Origin: a virus
IMG/VR virus record: IMGVR_UViG_3300030202_003023
Span: 18,905-82,904 of that record
DNA: 64,000 nucleotides
Strand: one strand, 5' to 3'
In this document: one piece after another, positions 38,888 through 48,540 of the stretch
Layout of the letters: every line of letters begins with the position of its first letter
How positions within the stretch are numbered: position 1 is the first letter of the stretch
Made by a program: the position numbers and the translations under genes
The notes under the pieces: model-generated
Told to the model about the DNA's origin: nothing
The model's database searches: none
Seen by the model: the letters and a program-made list of their open reading frames with translations, nothing else

Positions 38888-40597
38888 TTAATTTGTTACT
38901 GTCCAACCTTTAATAATAGCTATATCTTCTTGTGCTGTTGTTAATCCTGCTGAACCTGGACAATTAGAAACATTAATTACTGTTGCACTTGATACTGTTC
39001 CTAAATTAGTAAATATTTCTTCTATTTTAGATTCACTTAAAGCACAACTACTGTAATTAATTTTAGAAGTGTTACCAGTTACTAAAGACTCTCTTAAATT
39101 AAAACAAGCTGAAGCAAATAAATAAGTTTCATTTCCAGAGTTGCAACCACTTAAATCATAAGCAGGTATTTTCTCTAAGTTCCTACAATTTTGAAACATT
39201 TGTTGAGCATTAGAAATAGTTCCACTTATTGGTGGAGCTTGTTTAAGGGTTCTGCAATAATAAAAAGCAGTTGTAGTATTTGTAATGTTTCCTGTGTTGA
39301 TTAAATTAGGAGTTATTTCTAACATACCACAACCTTTAAACATTCCTGCTATTGATGTTAAGTTAGTACAATCAAAAGAAGCTGGTAGTTTTCTTAACTT
39401 AACACAATCAGCAAACAAACTACTTACACTTGTTGCTGAACTAATATCTATAAAACTTGCGTCTGTTAAATAGTTACCAGAAAACATTCCTGTAAGGTTT
39501 TGACCTGAACTGGTATCTAACCAACCATAATCTCTAATATATCTATTTGTTCCAAAAGCATATCTAAATTCAGTAACAGCAGAAGTATCAAATGGTTTAA
39601 TTTCTTTAATTTGATTACAACCAGAAAATAAATAACCTATGCTGGTTAATTGCCCATTAGGTATAGTTAAGCTTGCAACTTCTAAATTTGCACAATTCTG
39701 AAACATAGTATAAAGATTTGTTGCGTTAGGTAACGTTGCTTCAAATACTTTAATACCCGTACTTTTAAAAGCAGCAGTAAAATTGGTTATTCCCGTATAA
39801 TCTGAAATTGGATTGCTTTTTAAATTATTACAACCATTAAAAGTATTACTTAATGACGTAGCTGCAGTTACAACTATTGGAGGAATATAATCTATAATAA
39901 AACAATTTAGAAACATACTAGCAAAATTAGTACAACTACTTGTGTCTAATTGAGGAAGAGTGAGTAATTGGTAGCAAGAATTAAAACAACTGGATAAAGT
40001 TGTAACATTTGCTGTATTCCATTGAATTACTTTTTTAAGGTGAGTACATTGTGAAAAAACTTGACTGGCAGTAACTAAATTAGGTGTAGTTCCAACATAT
40101 TCAAATTCTTCTAAAGCAGTATAATTATAAAAGGCTTGATGTAGAGTAGTAAATCCAGTACCCGCCATTTTAACACTTATAACGCTGTTACTTCCACCTC
40201 TTGCAGTATCTCCCGTTGCGTGATATGGAGAACTTTGTCTGTTAATTCCTGTTAATGTTGAACCTGATTGTGGAGTAACTGTAACAATTACTTGTCTAAA
40301 ACCATGACTTGTTAATGAACTTGGGGAAGCGTCACCCCAAGCAAATTCATGCTCTGCATTTGTAAGCGAAGAATGATTTGTATTTGCTGTACCATCTCCC
40401 CAATCTACTGTGTAATCGCCAGTTATTCTAAACCTAAGAAAATTCTCTCCGTCTTCAAATACTTTAACAAGATAATATATTTTTTCATCTCCTTGAGATA
40501 GCGCAGGCATATCTAACCAGTCACCTGGTCTTTCCCAGGTTTGAGCAGGTACAGGAGTAGTTCCTATTATTCTAGTTTTACTTATAATTATTGACAT
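38888..40597 (-). CDS. BspA-type leucine-rich-repeat adhesin with PKD-like N-terminus
   Basis: A 569-residue protein. Residues about 45-110 resemble a PKD/Ig-like unit (FRITGDYTVDWGDGT). From about 130 to 555 there are roughly 18-20 repeats of about 22 residues of the BspA/DUF285 type, with recurring pieces such as MFLNCFIIDYIP, FNGCNNLK, MFQNCANLE, LFSGCNQIKEI and MFKGCGMLEI. This family is common in surface proteins that bind host molecules; in a phage tail it is probably a receptor-binding or fibre protein. It is flanked by two other fibre genes with gaps of 3-4 bases. Repeat-family call is firm; tail role is from context. Confidence 0.75.
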   Translation of the reverse strand: MSIIISKTRIIGTTPVPAQTWERPGDWLDMPALSQGDEKIYYLVKVFEDGENFLRFRITGDYTVDWGDGTANTNHSSLTNAEHEFAWGDASPSSLTSHGFRQVIVTVTPQSGSTLTGINRQSSPYHATGDTARGGSNSVISVKMAGTGFTTLHQAFYNYTALEEFEYVGTTPNLVTASQVFSQCTHLKKVIQWNTANVTTLSSCFNSCYQLLTLPQLDTSSCTNFASMFLNCFIIDYIPPIVVTAATSLSNTFNGCNNLKSNPISDYTGITNFTAAFKSTGIKVFEATLPNATNLYTMFQNCANLEVASLTIPNGQLTSIGYLFSGCNQIKEIKPFDTSAVTEFRYAFGTNRYIRDYGWLDTSSGQNLTGMFSGNYLTDASFIDISSATSVSSLFADCVKLRKLPASFDCTNLTSIAGMFKGCGMLEITPNLINTGNITNTTTAFYYCRTLKQAPPISGTISNAQQMFQNCRNLEKIPAYDLSGCNSGNETYLFASACFNLRESLVTGNTSKINYSSCALSESKIEEIFTNLGTVSSATVINVSNCPGSAGLTTAQEDIAIIKGWTVTN

Positions 40598-40601
40598 AAT
40601 T

Positions 40602-42275
40602 TTATCCTCTAATTAATCTTATCCAAACATTATCATCTACCGCAGTATACCAATAGTTACCGTTACTATCTAAATGTGCTTGTCCTTGATAAGTTCCAGT
40701 TAATGATGTAGAAGTAGCTTTGTAATGTCCATTTACATCCCAATTTGCTGAATCTTCTAATAAAGCAGTATTTGTTCCCGTTGTAAGATATTGTTGTACT
40801 ATTGGAATTTCTTGCACTGTTCCTGTTCCTGCTACTGGATTACCTAACATGGTTGAACCACTAGCGTCTTGCATCTTATCATAGGTAACTGTATCAGGTT
40901 GTATTGTAGTTGCTCCAGTATTACTAATAGCAACATCTCCACTCATTGAAACTGAAGCAGCTTGGTTTGAAGCATCACCTACAAACACCTGTCCGTTATT
41001 TAAAGCAGGTATACTAGAAGCTGCTTCCCATTTTAATCCTCCAACTTCTCCTGATCTAGCAGTAAGTACATGTCCATTTGTAGGACTATTACTTACTTTT
41101 AAATTGTCTTCGTCTACTACATCACTTGCAATAGTTAAAGCCCCAGATCCTTCTACTTCACCTGTATGTGTAGCGTTAGTTACTTTAGCTGTGTTTAAAG
41201 CTATTGCAGTTGTATTTGTTGCAATGTTAGTTGCGTTAGTTGCAATGTCTGTGTCATTAGATGCAATATTAGTTGCATTAGTTGCTATTGCAGTTGTGTT
41301 AGTAGCTATACCTGAAATATCTTGGTCTCCAGTGTTAGTACCACTTGTATTTCCTAAAATAGTTATTTGTCCTGCAGTTAATCCTACTTTAAGCGTGTTT
41401 GCAGTTACTTCATCAAACTTAGCTTTGGACATAACCCCTGCTCTTGTTGTAGAAGCTGCTGCTAAAGTAGCATTTGTACCATCACTTGAATTTACATCTA
41501 CTGTTGTAACAGTAGAAGTTCCTTCTGAGAGGTTAGTAGGTTGATTAGATACTTTTAAAGTATTTGCTTCTATCTCATCAAATTTAGCTTTTGTTAAAAG
41601 CCCTGCCCGTAATGTAGAAGCAGAAACTAGAGTAGCGTTTGTACCATCGCTGGAATTTACATCCACCGTTGTGTTTGTTGCAGTACCTTCTGAAAGATTC
41701 GTAGTAACGTTAGTTACTTTGGCATTATTGGCTGTAATGTCTGTCTCCATTTGATCCAGGTCTACAGCTTGAGAAACGCTTATGTGTCCTAATTTGGTAA
41801 CATCTCCAGCAGTTACAAATTTATTATTACCTTCTGTAATGTCATCAGTGTCATCAGCAGTTTTATCAAAAGCATTTGGATTAGTTATACTGTTTACGTT
41901 TTTCCACCTAATTTGTCCAGAAGCATTAATTCCTGCTATTTTAGTTATACCGTCTTCTTCTAGTATACCAGACATGAACACATTAGCGCCTTCTGTTCTA
42001 AAAGTAGAAGTACTGGCAATTTGATACGTACCATTTGCTATTGTTAATGTATAACCAGCTAAACTGTGTGTTATATTATCTGATAACGTTAATGGACCTG
42101 TACTCCAATTAGGAGGATCAATTGCACTACTAACTAAATCAGACGCAAAGAAATCTTTTAAGGTAATCCTTTTTAACTGGCCATCTCTATCTCCTTCTTT
42201 TTTCCAAATAGGTATTTGGAAGTCTAATGTTACGTCTTCATATTTTGTAAGTGACTCTCTGTATATCTGTCCCAT
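40602..42275 (-). CDS. Coiled-coil tail fibre with duplicated segment
   Basis: A 557-residue protein. The first 60 residues look like an attachment domain. Residues about 190-300 hold two copies of a roughly 50-residue unit (VDVNSSDGTNATL, then STLRAGLLTKAKFDE or STTRAGVMSKAKFDE). Residues about 320-365 are heptad-like, with repeated IATNATNI/IATNTTAI, a trimeric coiled-coil pattern of phage fibre shafts. The C-terminus (NGNYWYTAVDDNVWIRL) is aromatic, like a small terminal binding or trimerisation domain. It lies in the fibre cassette between the 206-residue protein and the BspA-type adhesin. Confidence 0.7.
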   Translation of the reverse strand: MGQIYRESLTKYEDVTLDFQIPIWKKEGDRDGQLKRITLKDFFASDLVSSAIDPPNWSTGPLTLSDNITHSLAGYTLTIANGTYQIASTSTFRTEGANVFMSGILEEDGITKIAGINASGQIRWKNVNSITNPNAFDKTADDTDDITEGNNKFVTAGDVTKLGHISVSQAVDLDQMETDITANNAKVTNVTTNLSEGTATNTTVDVNSSDGTNATLVSASTLRAGLLTKAKFDEIEANTLKVSNQPTNLSEGTSTVTTVDVNSSDGTNATLAAASTTRAGVMSKAKFDEVTANTLKVGLTAGQITILGNTSGTNTGDQDISGIATNTTAIATNATNIASNDTDIATNATNIATNTTAIALNTAKVTNATHTGEVEGSGALTIASDVVDEDNLKVSNSPTNGHVLTARSGEVGGLKWEAASSIPALNNGQVFVGDASNQAASVSMSGDVAISNTGATTIQPDTVTYDKMQDASGSTMLGNPVAGTGTVQEIPIVQQYLTTGTNTALLEDSANWDVNGHYKATSTSLTGTYQGQAHLDSNGNYWYTAVDDNVWIRLIRG

Positions 42276-42278
42276 AGG

Positions 42279-42899
42279 TTAACAATTACATCCGTTGCTA
42301 TTAGTTGTACTACCACCAGCAGTTTTACCTGATGCTGCTGTAGCAAACTTTATTAAATTACATAGTTCTTTTGCTGTTAGACTGTTCCAAATATTAAGAA
42401 GTTCGTCTAAATCAGTTTCAATACTTTTAGAAACTGCCGTTACTTTAGTTGTGCTTGAAGTAGTGGTAGCAGCATCTGCATAAGAAGCACCACTATCGTA
42501 AGTATAAACATATAAAACATTATCAACCCTTTCTACATTATACGCTATTGTAAGCCCGCCTGCTTTTATAGTTGTTTCAAAGTGTGCAGCAATGTTAGTT
42601 CCAGTACCAGTTCCAGTGTATTGAGTTATTGTGTTGTCTTTTAACTGCATAGTTACTGTTGCAGATGTGGTATCTCCAACTGTTCTAGTAAAAGTAAACT
42701 TGTACGCGTATGTTACGGCACTTTCAAAAGGTTTATACTTCCTTAATACTTCTAATATATAACCTGTAGCTAAATTATACCTATCTAAACATACTACTTT
42801 ACGTGTTCCTGCTTCTAAATGGTCACTTAAAGTAACTCCTAGCGTACTGTGCTTATACTGAATGTTTAGAATATTATTATTTAAACACGTTTTATTCAT
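42279..42899 (-). CDS. Tail-cassette protein with Cys-rich C-terminus
   Basis: A 206-residue protein: a helical/beta start, a central Thr-rich beta domain (about 60-150), a helical part (TDLDELLNIWNSLTAKELC) and a tail ending NSNGCNC. The same CNC ending occurs in the 190-residue protein at 46553 and a Cys cluster opens the large fibre, which suggests related tail parts. Not assigned to a family; fibre adaptor or baseplate role is possible. Confidence 0.55.
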   Translation of the reverse strand: MNKTCLNNNILNIQYKHSTLGVTLSDHLEAGTRKVVCLDRYNLATGYILEVLRKYKPFESAVTYAYKFTFTRTVGDTTSATVTMQLKDNTITQYTGTGTGTNIAAHFETTIKAGGLTIAYNVERVDNVLYVYTYDSGASYADAATTTSSTTKVTAVSKSIETDLDELLNIWNSLTAKELCNLIKFATAASGKTAGGSTTNSNGCNC

Positions 42900-42910
42900 T
42901 ATAATTTAGT

Positions 42911-43546
42911 TTATGTTATACCATAATTAATTTCCATGCCTCTTATAGTAGAGTAATTCGGTATTGTTGATATTAAATCTACAATTGGAGCGTATGAATT
43001 ACCTTTAGGGTGCAGTATTTTACTAGTAATACTATCAATTGGTCTATCAACTAGTTCTAACCATTCTAAATATTCATCATAAACGTTTTCATTTATAATG
43101 TATATCTGACAAGACCAGGAAGATTTAAGTTGTAATAAATTACGTACCCTATTAAGACGGCCAGAACTATAATTTTGATGTGCTAAATGAAAAAGTTCCC
43201 AGTTTTTAGGCAACGTTTTAAACAAATTTTTAGCTGTTTTATACGCACCATGTCTGAAAACTATATCATCTTCCATAATCATTATGGATTTATACTTTTT
43301 AGCTTTAGCTTCTTTAATAATACCTATTGTAGTATGTACTAAACCTGCTGCACCTTGTGTCCAACCATCATATTTACTGTTCCAGTCATTTTTAACCCAG
43401 TGAACGTTCTCTTTTCTTCCGTCTATTGCTTCTACTAATTTAAAGTGCGTACCTATTTTATGACATTCGCTATAAATGTTGTTTCTTCTGTCTTCACTAG
43501 ACTTCAGATTAATTGCATACACTTTATCTACTAGTTTATGAAACAT
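42911..43546 (-). CDS. Glycosyltransferase family 25 (LPS biosynthesis type)
   Basis: From the ATG at 43546 the protein has 211 residues. Family GT25 hallmarks are visible: VYAINLKSSEDRR near the start, FKLVEAIDGR, QGAAGLVHTTIGIIKEA and the metal-binding IMEDDIV (EDD at about 92-94). These enzymes transfer sugars to lipopolysaccharide or to hydroxylysine of collagen-like proteins. The start lies one base after the stop of the collagen-like fibre gene, so the pair is probably co-translated; the longer frame to 43663 would overlap that gene by over 100 bases. Modification of the fibre or of the host surface is plausible; the substrate is not known. Confidence 0.8.
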   Translation of the reverse strand: MFHKLVDKVYAINLKSSEDRRNNIYSECHKIGTHFKLVEAIDGRKENVHWVKNDWNSKYDGWTQGAAGLVHTTIGIIKEAKAKKYKSIMIMEDDIVFRHGAYKTAKNLFKTLPKNWELFHLAHQNYSSGRLNRVRNLLQLKSSWSCQIYIINENVYDEYLEWLELVDRPIDSITSKILHPKGNSYAPIVDLISTIPNYSTIRGMEINYGIT

Positions 43547-43547
43547 A

Positions 43548-46529
43548 TTATTGAAGTTTAGTAGGTGTTTGTACGGCTCCTGAAGAGTTAATACTTTGTT
43601 CCCAAATATCAGTACCGTCTGTTCTATCAAATACTTTTTTACTGTAAGCTGCTGTTGTAACAACTGCTGCTCCTCTAGCTAACACAGACACTTCTGTAAA
43701 TCCAAAACCTGCAACTGCATCAACATTTGATATACTATTTCCAATATTGTTGTAAGTTTTAGTTGCTCCTTGCAATCTTATAGCAGAACAGTTGTTTCCA
43801 ATTGTATTGTAGTTACAATTTAATCCTCCTAATGTAGCTAGTGCAGTTATGTTTGTTGCGTTATATGCAGGACTAGATCCTGCAAGGTCTACTGTACCAC
43901 TAGTGTAAGTTATAGTGTAACTTGCTATTGAAGGACATCCTATAAAAACATCATTACAGTTATTTCCAACTACATTATTTTTACTACTAACTATTCCAAT
44001 ATTTGAACATTTTGCTCCTACATGGTTTTCTATGTTTTCAGCTTGTGGTTCACTTATAAGTTCTGCTAATGAACTAGCTACTCCAGTACGGGCTACAGGG
44101 CTTCCTGCACCTACGTAAGTTCTATTAGAAAGAGTATTCATTCTTGTTCCACCGTTAGTGTCTAAAATAGTATTGTAATTAAAATTACTGTAATCTCCAG
44201 AATTACTAGTTACATTTTTTACGTTTAAAGGACTCATAGTAACATTAGTACAATCATCACCTATTGAACAATTATTATTATATACTAAGTAAATACCATC
44301 ACAGTGGTCTCCAATTTTAATTCTTGTTCCTTTTCTTATTTCTACAATTGAGGAAGCGTCTCCAGTGTAGCACTGATTTGCTGATTCCATTAATACATTA
44401 CTACTGTTGTGTCCTATTTTAACATCAAAAGACCCATACATTATTAAAGCGCCTACAACATTGTCTCCAATGTGTACATAAGAACTATTAAATATCTTTG
44501 TATTTCTAGTACTACACCCTATATTAACGTGCTGTACGCCAGAAAATTCTAAATGAGTTGCAGAGTCTTTTATGTATACATACTCACAATACATAAATGC
44601 AAGTCTGCTGACTCTGTTATCAACAGTTACACTTTGTGATGTTTTTATCCAAACGCCTTCACAGTCACTACCTATTAAAATTCCGTCAGAATCACCAATC
44701 CACAAATCTTTACCTCCAGATTTAATTTCTACAGACATATTACTTTCAGCAATTTCAGTTGCAGATAAACTTGTATGTCCTTGTGGAAATGTTTTACCTT
44801 TACCTCCAGTACCGTTGTGTCTACAGTTTTTTAAATCAACAGTGTCCTGTTTACTTTCTATTTTAACGTCACTAGATGCAGACATTCTTATAACAGAAGA
44901 CCAATCTTCTATGTATACATCATAACATTCACTAGCATAGATTGTTGTATTATAACTACCTATAGTAAAATCAGTACACCATTTTTCAAAATGAATTCCA
45001 AGGTTTGCGTTTCCTATTGTAATACGTCTATTATGATCACAAATCATAATGTTTCTATTACCATTACCAATAACTATGTTTTCATTGAATCCTAGTGTTT
45101 TTGGCTCTGTTGCAGTAGAATAGTCTGGGACAGTTTTTGAACCTCCTATAACTATGTTTTCATTATTGTTTCCAATAGTTATATTCTTGTTAGTTCTTCC
45201 TGTTATAGTAACACCTGAAGCATTTTGTCCTACTGTAATGTTTTCACAAGATCTAGAAAACATAACTACGTTTGCTATAGAAGGATAAAACGTACCAAAT
45301 GTTCCTCCTCCCCCTGAAGCTTCTGCTTCTATAGAAGTACCTATTGAAGATCCATTAACTGCTGCAACTTTACTAGACTTTTTAATGTGTACATTTTTAA
45401 ATCTAGGCTTTTCTTTACTTCCTCCAGTTACATGCCAAAGAGGCTCATCATAACCTACAAAAGTTTTAAAATCTCTATAGTTAGAAGCTCCTATGTACGG
45501 AGTAGTAATGATACCTATAGTAGTATTTGCTCCATTAATATTACTTACAAAAGGTGGAATATACCCGTCATAATCGTAGGCAATAGGATGTTCATTAGCT
45601 AAAGGATCACCAGCTACATAACCTAAAGCTGTTTCATATTGAGCATCTCTGTCTACAACTTGGTTCATATCCCAACGTCTATGTAGAACATTTCTAAAAT
45701 CAAAATGTGCAGATACATCATTATCAGGGTCTTTTCTATAAGTTATAAATCCTGGTCTACTTTGTAATCCATCTTCAGTAGTATCTAAAGTATGGTCATA
45801 ATGAATGATGTCTCTAGGATGAGATTCAGAGTATGCTTGAACGTGTAATTTATTAGCAGTTACTGCTAACACTAAAAGGTTTTCTGTCTCTGGAACAAAC
45901 GCAGCAGTAACTCCTGTTCCTGGGTCATGCTTTGTTGTTGTATCATTGTAAACAGCACTTGTTCCTCCTATTAGATGTTTAGTACTGTAAGGGAATTTAT
46001 ATAAAGTTCCTGGCTCAAGGTTACTTCCTGTTATCAATGTTGTTAGACCACTATAAGTAGTAGTAACTACAAGAGCTGTAGCACTAGAACCTGTGTCTCC
46101 TTTAGGAATAGTAAAATCAAATACTGCTGCAGCACTTGTACCTGAGTTAGTTATTGATGCACTTGAACCAGCCGCACCAGTTGTTACAGTACCTACTGTA
46201 ATAGTAGCTGCTGCACCATCTGATCCATTTGTACCATTAGCTCCATTAGTACCGTTAGTACCATTAGTTCCTGCAGTTCCTTGAATATTAGCTACTGGGC
46301 TTCCCCAAGTTGAACTTGTTTTTTGGTACAGATCAGCTGTATCAGTTTTTATATGAATATCACCATCATTACCATCAACATCTTGTGGTACAATAGTACT
46401 AGTGAAAATTCTGTTACCGTCTGCACCAGGATTACCTTGTTGTCCTTGTTGTCCTTGGTTTCCTTGTTGGCCAGTAGGTAATGTTATAACTTGTGAACAA
46501 TCACAGCTTGAATCACATCCGCATCCCAT
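43548..46529 (-). CDS. Large tail fibre/spike with collagen-like repeats and beta-solenoid
   Basis: A 993-residue protein. The N-terminus is a Cys cluster (MGCGCDSSCDCS). Collagen-like Gly-X-Y runs follow at about 20-40 (GQQGNQGQQGQQG) and 84-105 (GTNGTNGTNGANG). From about 370 to 780 there are many short repeats with N/G-x-I-x-I-G spacing (NENIVIGNGNRNIMI, RRITIGNANLGIHFE), a parallel beta-helix/solenoid pattern. Near residues 225-340 a segment is aromatic and Asp-rich. The C-terminus (about 950-993) resembles a short terminal domain found in phage fibres. This looks like the main tail spike or fibre. It is followed with a one-base gap by the GT25 gene. Confidence 0.75.
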   Translation of the reverse strand: MGCGCDSSCDCSQVITLPTGQQGNQGQQGQQGNPGADGNRIFTSTIVPQDVDGNDGDIHIKTDTADLYQKTSSTWGSPVANIQGTAGTNGTNGTNGANGTNGSDGAAATITVGTVTTGAAGSSASITNSGTSAAAVFDFTIPKGDTGSSATALVVTTTYSGLTTLITGSNLEPGTLYKFPYSTKHLIGGTSAVYNDTTTKHDPGTGVTAAFVPETENLLVLAVTANKLHVQAYSESHPRDIIHYDHTLDTTEDGLQSRPGFITYRKDPDNDVSAHFDFRNVLHRRWDMNQVVDRDAQYETALGYVAGDPLANEHPIAYDYDGYIPPFVSNINGANTTIGIITTPYIGASNYRDFKTFVGYDEPLWHVTGGSKEKPRFKNVHIKKSSKVAAVNGSSIGTSIEAEASGGGGTFGTFYPSIANVVMFSRSCENITVGQNASGVTITGRTNKNITIGNNNENIVIGGSKTVPDYSTATEPKTLGFNENIVIGNGNRNIMICDHNRRITIGNANLGIHFEKWCTDFTIGSYNTTIYASECYDVYIEDWSSVIRMSASSDVKIESKQDTVDLKNCRHNGTGGKGKTFPQGHTSLSATEIAESNMSVEIKSGGKDLWIGDSDGILIGSDCEGVWIKTSQSVTVDNRVSRLAFMYCEYVYIKDSATHLEFSGVQHVNIGCSTRNTKIFNSSYVHIGDNVVGALIMYGSFDVKIGHNSSNVLMESANQCYTGDASSIVEIRKGTRIKIGDHCDGIYLVYNNNCSIGDDCTNVTMSPLNVKNVTSNSGDYSNFNYNTILDTNGGTRMNTLSNRTYVGAGSPVARTGVASSLAELISEPQAENIENHVGAKCSNIGIVSSKNNVVGNNCNDVFIGCPSIASYTITYTSGTVDLAGSSPAYNATNITALATLGGLNCNYNTIGNNCSAIRLQGATKTYNNIGNSISNVDAVAGFGFTEVSVLARGAAVVTTAAYSKKVFDRTDGTDIWEQSINSSGAVQTPTKLQ

Positions 46530-46552
46530 AATATTTTAATTTTTAAAGATTA

Positions 46553-47125
46553 TTAACAATTACAATCCTTCCAAGAACATAAATTGTTTAAGGAAGTTAA
46601 AATTTTATTAACACACGCGCTGTCGCAAGAAGCTGCTCCTGAAATTAAAGCTTTATATAAGCCCTCAGCAAGGTTAGCATCGTCTATTAAATTTACTAAA
46701 TCGCAGTTACCATTGCAAGTTTCACATGCAATTTTCACCCACATTTGATTAATACATTTTCTTATATTGCAAGTATATAGTTGCTTTATTTCTGCTTCGT
46801 ATGAAGTAGTTGATGTAGTTATTTTGTAATTAACTGTTGCAATACCGTCTACATAGCCTTCTAGTTTAATTGCAGTATAAGAAAAGTTTCCTGTTACAGA
46901 AGCAGGTATTTCTGTTTTATCAAGAGTTGCTGTTTGAACAGTTCCGTCTGAATATGTTATAGTGAGTGTTACAGCAGTGACAGCTGCTGGTGCAATGTTT
47001 GGATCTCCACCAGTTGTGTTCCAACCTCCAGTATTTGTGGCTGAATAAGCGCCTGTAGTATCTGTTATTGTTATATGTGTACCAGTACTATTTAAACTTG
47101 CTTTAAATGCTAAAGATAACGCCAT
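46553..47125 (-). CDS. Tail-cassette protein with Cys-rich C-terminal region
   Basis: A 190-residue protein: residues 1-110 are Thr-rich and beta-like; residues 115-190 carry about nine cysteines (CNIRKCINQMW, ACETCNGNC, ASCDSACVNK, CSWKDCNC), which could bind metal or form disulfides. It is the first gene after a strong terminator and so heads the adhesion cassette. Not recognised. An attachment base for the large fibre, whose N-terminus is also Cys-rich, is an inference. Confidence 0.6.
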   Translation of the reverse strand: MALSLAFKASLNSTGTHITITDTTGAYSATNTGGWNTTGGDPNIAPAAVTAVTLTITYSDGTVQTATLDKTEIPASVTGNFSYTAIKLEGYVDGIATVNYKITTSTTSYEAEIKQLYTCNIRKCINQMWVKIACETCNGNCDLVNLIDDANLAEGLYKALISGAASCDSACVNKILTSLNNLCSWKDCNC

Positions 47126-47144
47126 TGTGTAAGAATTAGGTTAT

Positions 47145-47185
47145 AAAAAAAGGAGAGACGTGGGATTTCCCAACAGTCCCTCCTT
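47145..47185 (-). terminator. Rho-independent terminator after the 427-residue virion gene
   Basis: On the minus strand an AAGGAGGGAC...GTCTCTCCTT stem with a further GGGA/TCCC inner stem is followed by seven T residues (47145-47151). It lies 20 bases downstream of the 47206 stop and just upstream of the adhesion cassette. Confidence 0.85.
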
Positions 47186-47205
47186 ATTAGTGAATTAATT
47201 TACTA

Positions 47206-48489
47206 TTAACTTAAATCAATAGTGTTACCTGATACTGATACTACAGTAGCACCGTTTCCGTGTTGTGGTTTACCTGCTAGTAAAACTTCTAATACATCAG
47301 TGATGTCATTGGCTACAGGATTAGTACCGTCATTTTCAAGTGCGTAATCTGCTCCTACAGGAATTAAAAGTACGTAAGTTTTACTTCTCTTATTACGAGT
47401 AGTAACACCTCCAGTTTCAGCAACTTCAATAGTAACAGTATGGTAAGTAGAACCTGGCACTGTCGCAATTGGTCTGTCAAAAATGTCTGGTGCACCTTTT
47501 CTGAAGTATTCACCATCATTCCCTTTGTAGAAGAACTCTAGTTCAGCAGCTTGCTCGTAAGTTCCAGATCCTGGATAAGCTCCTGCAGATTCAGTAACTG
47601 TAGTAGTTCCAAAATTCTGTACAGTTGTTTTCCAGTTAGCTTTCTTGTAGTTCGTTTTACCTACAGAAAACTTTAACGGTTTACCTGTCATTTTGATACC
47701 CCAAGCGTCTCCTTGAGCATCAGCTTCAGTAATAAACCCTACATCAGCATCAGCTACTGCTGCGTTAGTTGCTCCTGTGTAAGGAAAATCTAGTGTTGCA
47801 GTTTCATTTGGTACATCCATTGCAACAATTTTATAAATTACACCAAGTATTGAAATATAACATCCTACTGCCATACTTCCATCATCAATTGCTGTTGATG
47901 CTTTTACAATTTTACTACCGTTAGTTACTGCAAGAGTACCAGTTCCACTGGGATTAGTAATTGTTTTTGAATTAACTCTTTCAAAATTAATGTAAGATTT
48001 AGCTTCTCTTGAAAAATTGTTTATTAAGCTTTCGTACAATCCGTTAGTAATTTCTTCTTGAGTAGCACTTGCATCAGACTTATATTGTCCATGCTTTACT
48101 AAGATACCACCACCTTGGCTACTAGTGATTGACTGATCAATATGTAATCTTACGAAGTAAAGGTTACTGTTAATTACGCTAATTGCTCCTGAAGTACCAT
48201 TCCATCCAATGTAGTCTACTTTTTCAACAGCTGCTTGTGCAGTTCTTACGCTTACTTTAGTAACGTCACTAATGTTGATAGTATCACTCACAAATGGAGT
48301 TCCAGATCCTTTTCCTTCAGCTATTGTAAAAGCAGTTGCTCCTCCAGTAGCTTCTAGCATTCTGCTGGTTTTAGCTTTGTTAAAAATTCCAATTTCTCCA
48401 TCATTCAATGTAGAAATGTCTCCAGTTGTAATTGCTGTGTCTTTACCAACAAACAACGTGGTTTTGTCTTTTTCTGTAAATGTTGCCAT
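47206..48489 (-). CDS. Abundant-type virion protein (head fibre or capsid decoration candidate), 427 residues
   Basis: The N-terminus (MATFTEKDKTTLFVGKDTAI) leads into a beta-rich, Gly/Thr/Ala-rich protein of even composition, with no enzymatic motif. KTYVLLIPVGADYALEND lies near the end. Strong terminators close to both this gene and the capsid gene suggest both are highly expressed relative to neighbours. Location after capsid and connector genes fits a capsid-associated or head-fibre protein; I cannot name it more closely. Confidence 0.55.
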   Translation of the reverse strand: MATFTEKDKTTLFVGKDTAITTGDISTLNDGEIGIFNKAKTSRMLEATGGATAFTIAEGKGSGTPFVSDTINISDVTKVSVRTAQAAVEKVDYIGWNGTSGAISVINSNLYFVRLHIDQSITSSQGGGILVKHGQYKSDASATQEEITNGLYESLINNFSREAKSYINFERVNSKTITNPSGTGTLAVTNGSKIVKASTAIDDGSMAVGCYISILGVIYKIVAMDVPNETATLDFPYTGATNAAVADADVGFITEADAQGDAWGIKMTGKPLKFSVGKTNYKKANWKTTVQNFGTTTVTESAGAYPGSGTYEQAAELEFFYKGNDGEYFRKGAPDIFDRPIATVPGSTYHTVTIEVAETGGVTTRNKRSKTYVLLIPVGADYALENDGTNPVANDITDVLEVLLAGKPQHGNGATVVSVSGNTIDLS

Positions 48490-48540
48490 TTTCGTTTAAT
48501 TTAAATTATACAATTGTTTTTATATTACTCTATTTTTAAT

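Noticed and set aside
43547-43663. Longer start for the GT25 gene
   Set aside because: The extra 39 residues overlap the fibre gene in another frame and precede the family's usual start; the ATG at 43546 follows the fibre stop by one base.
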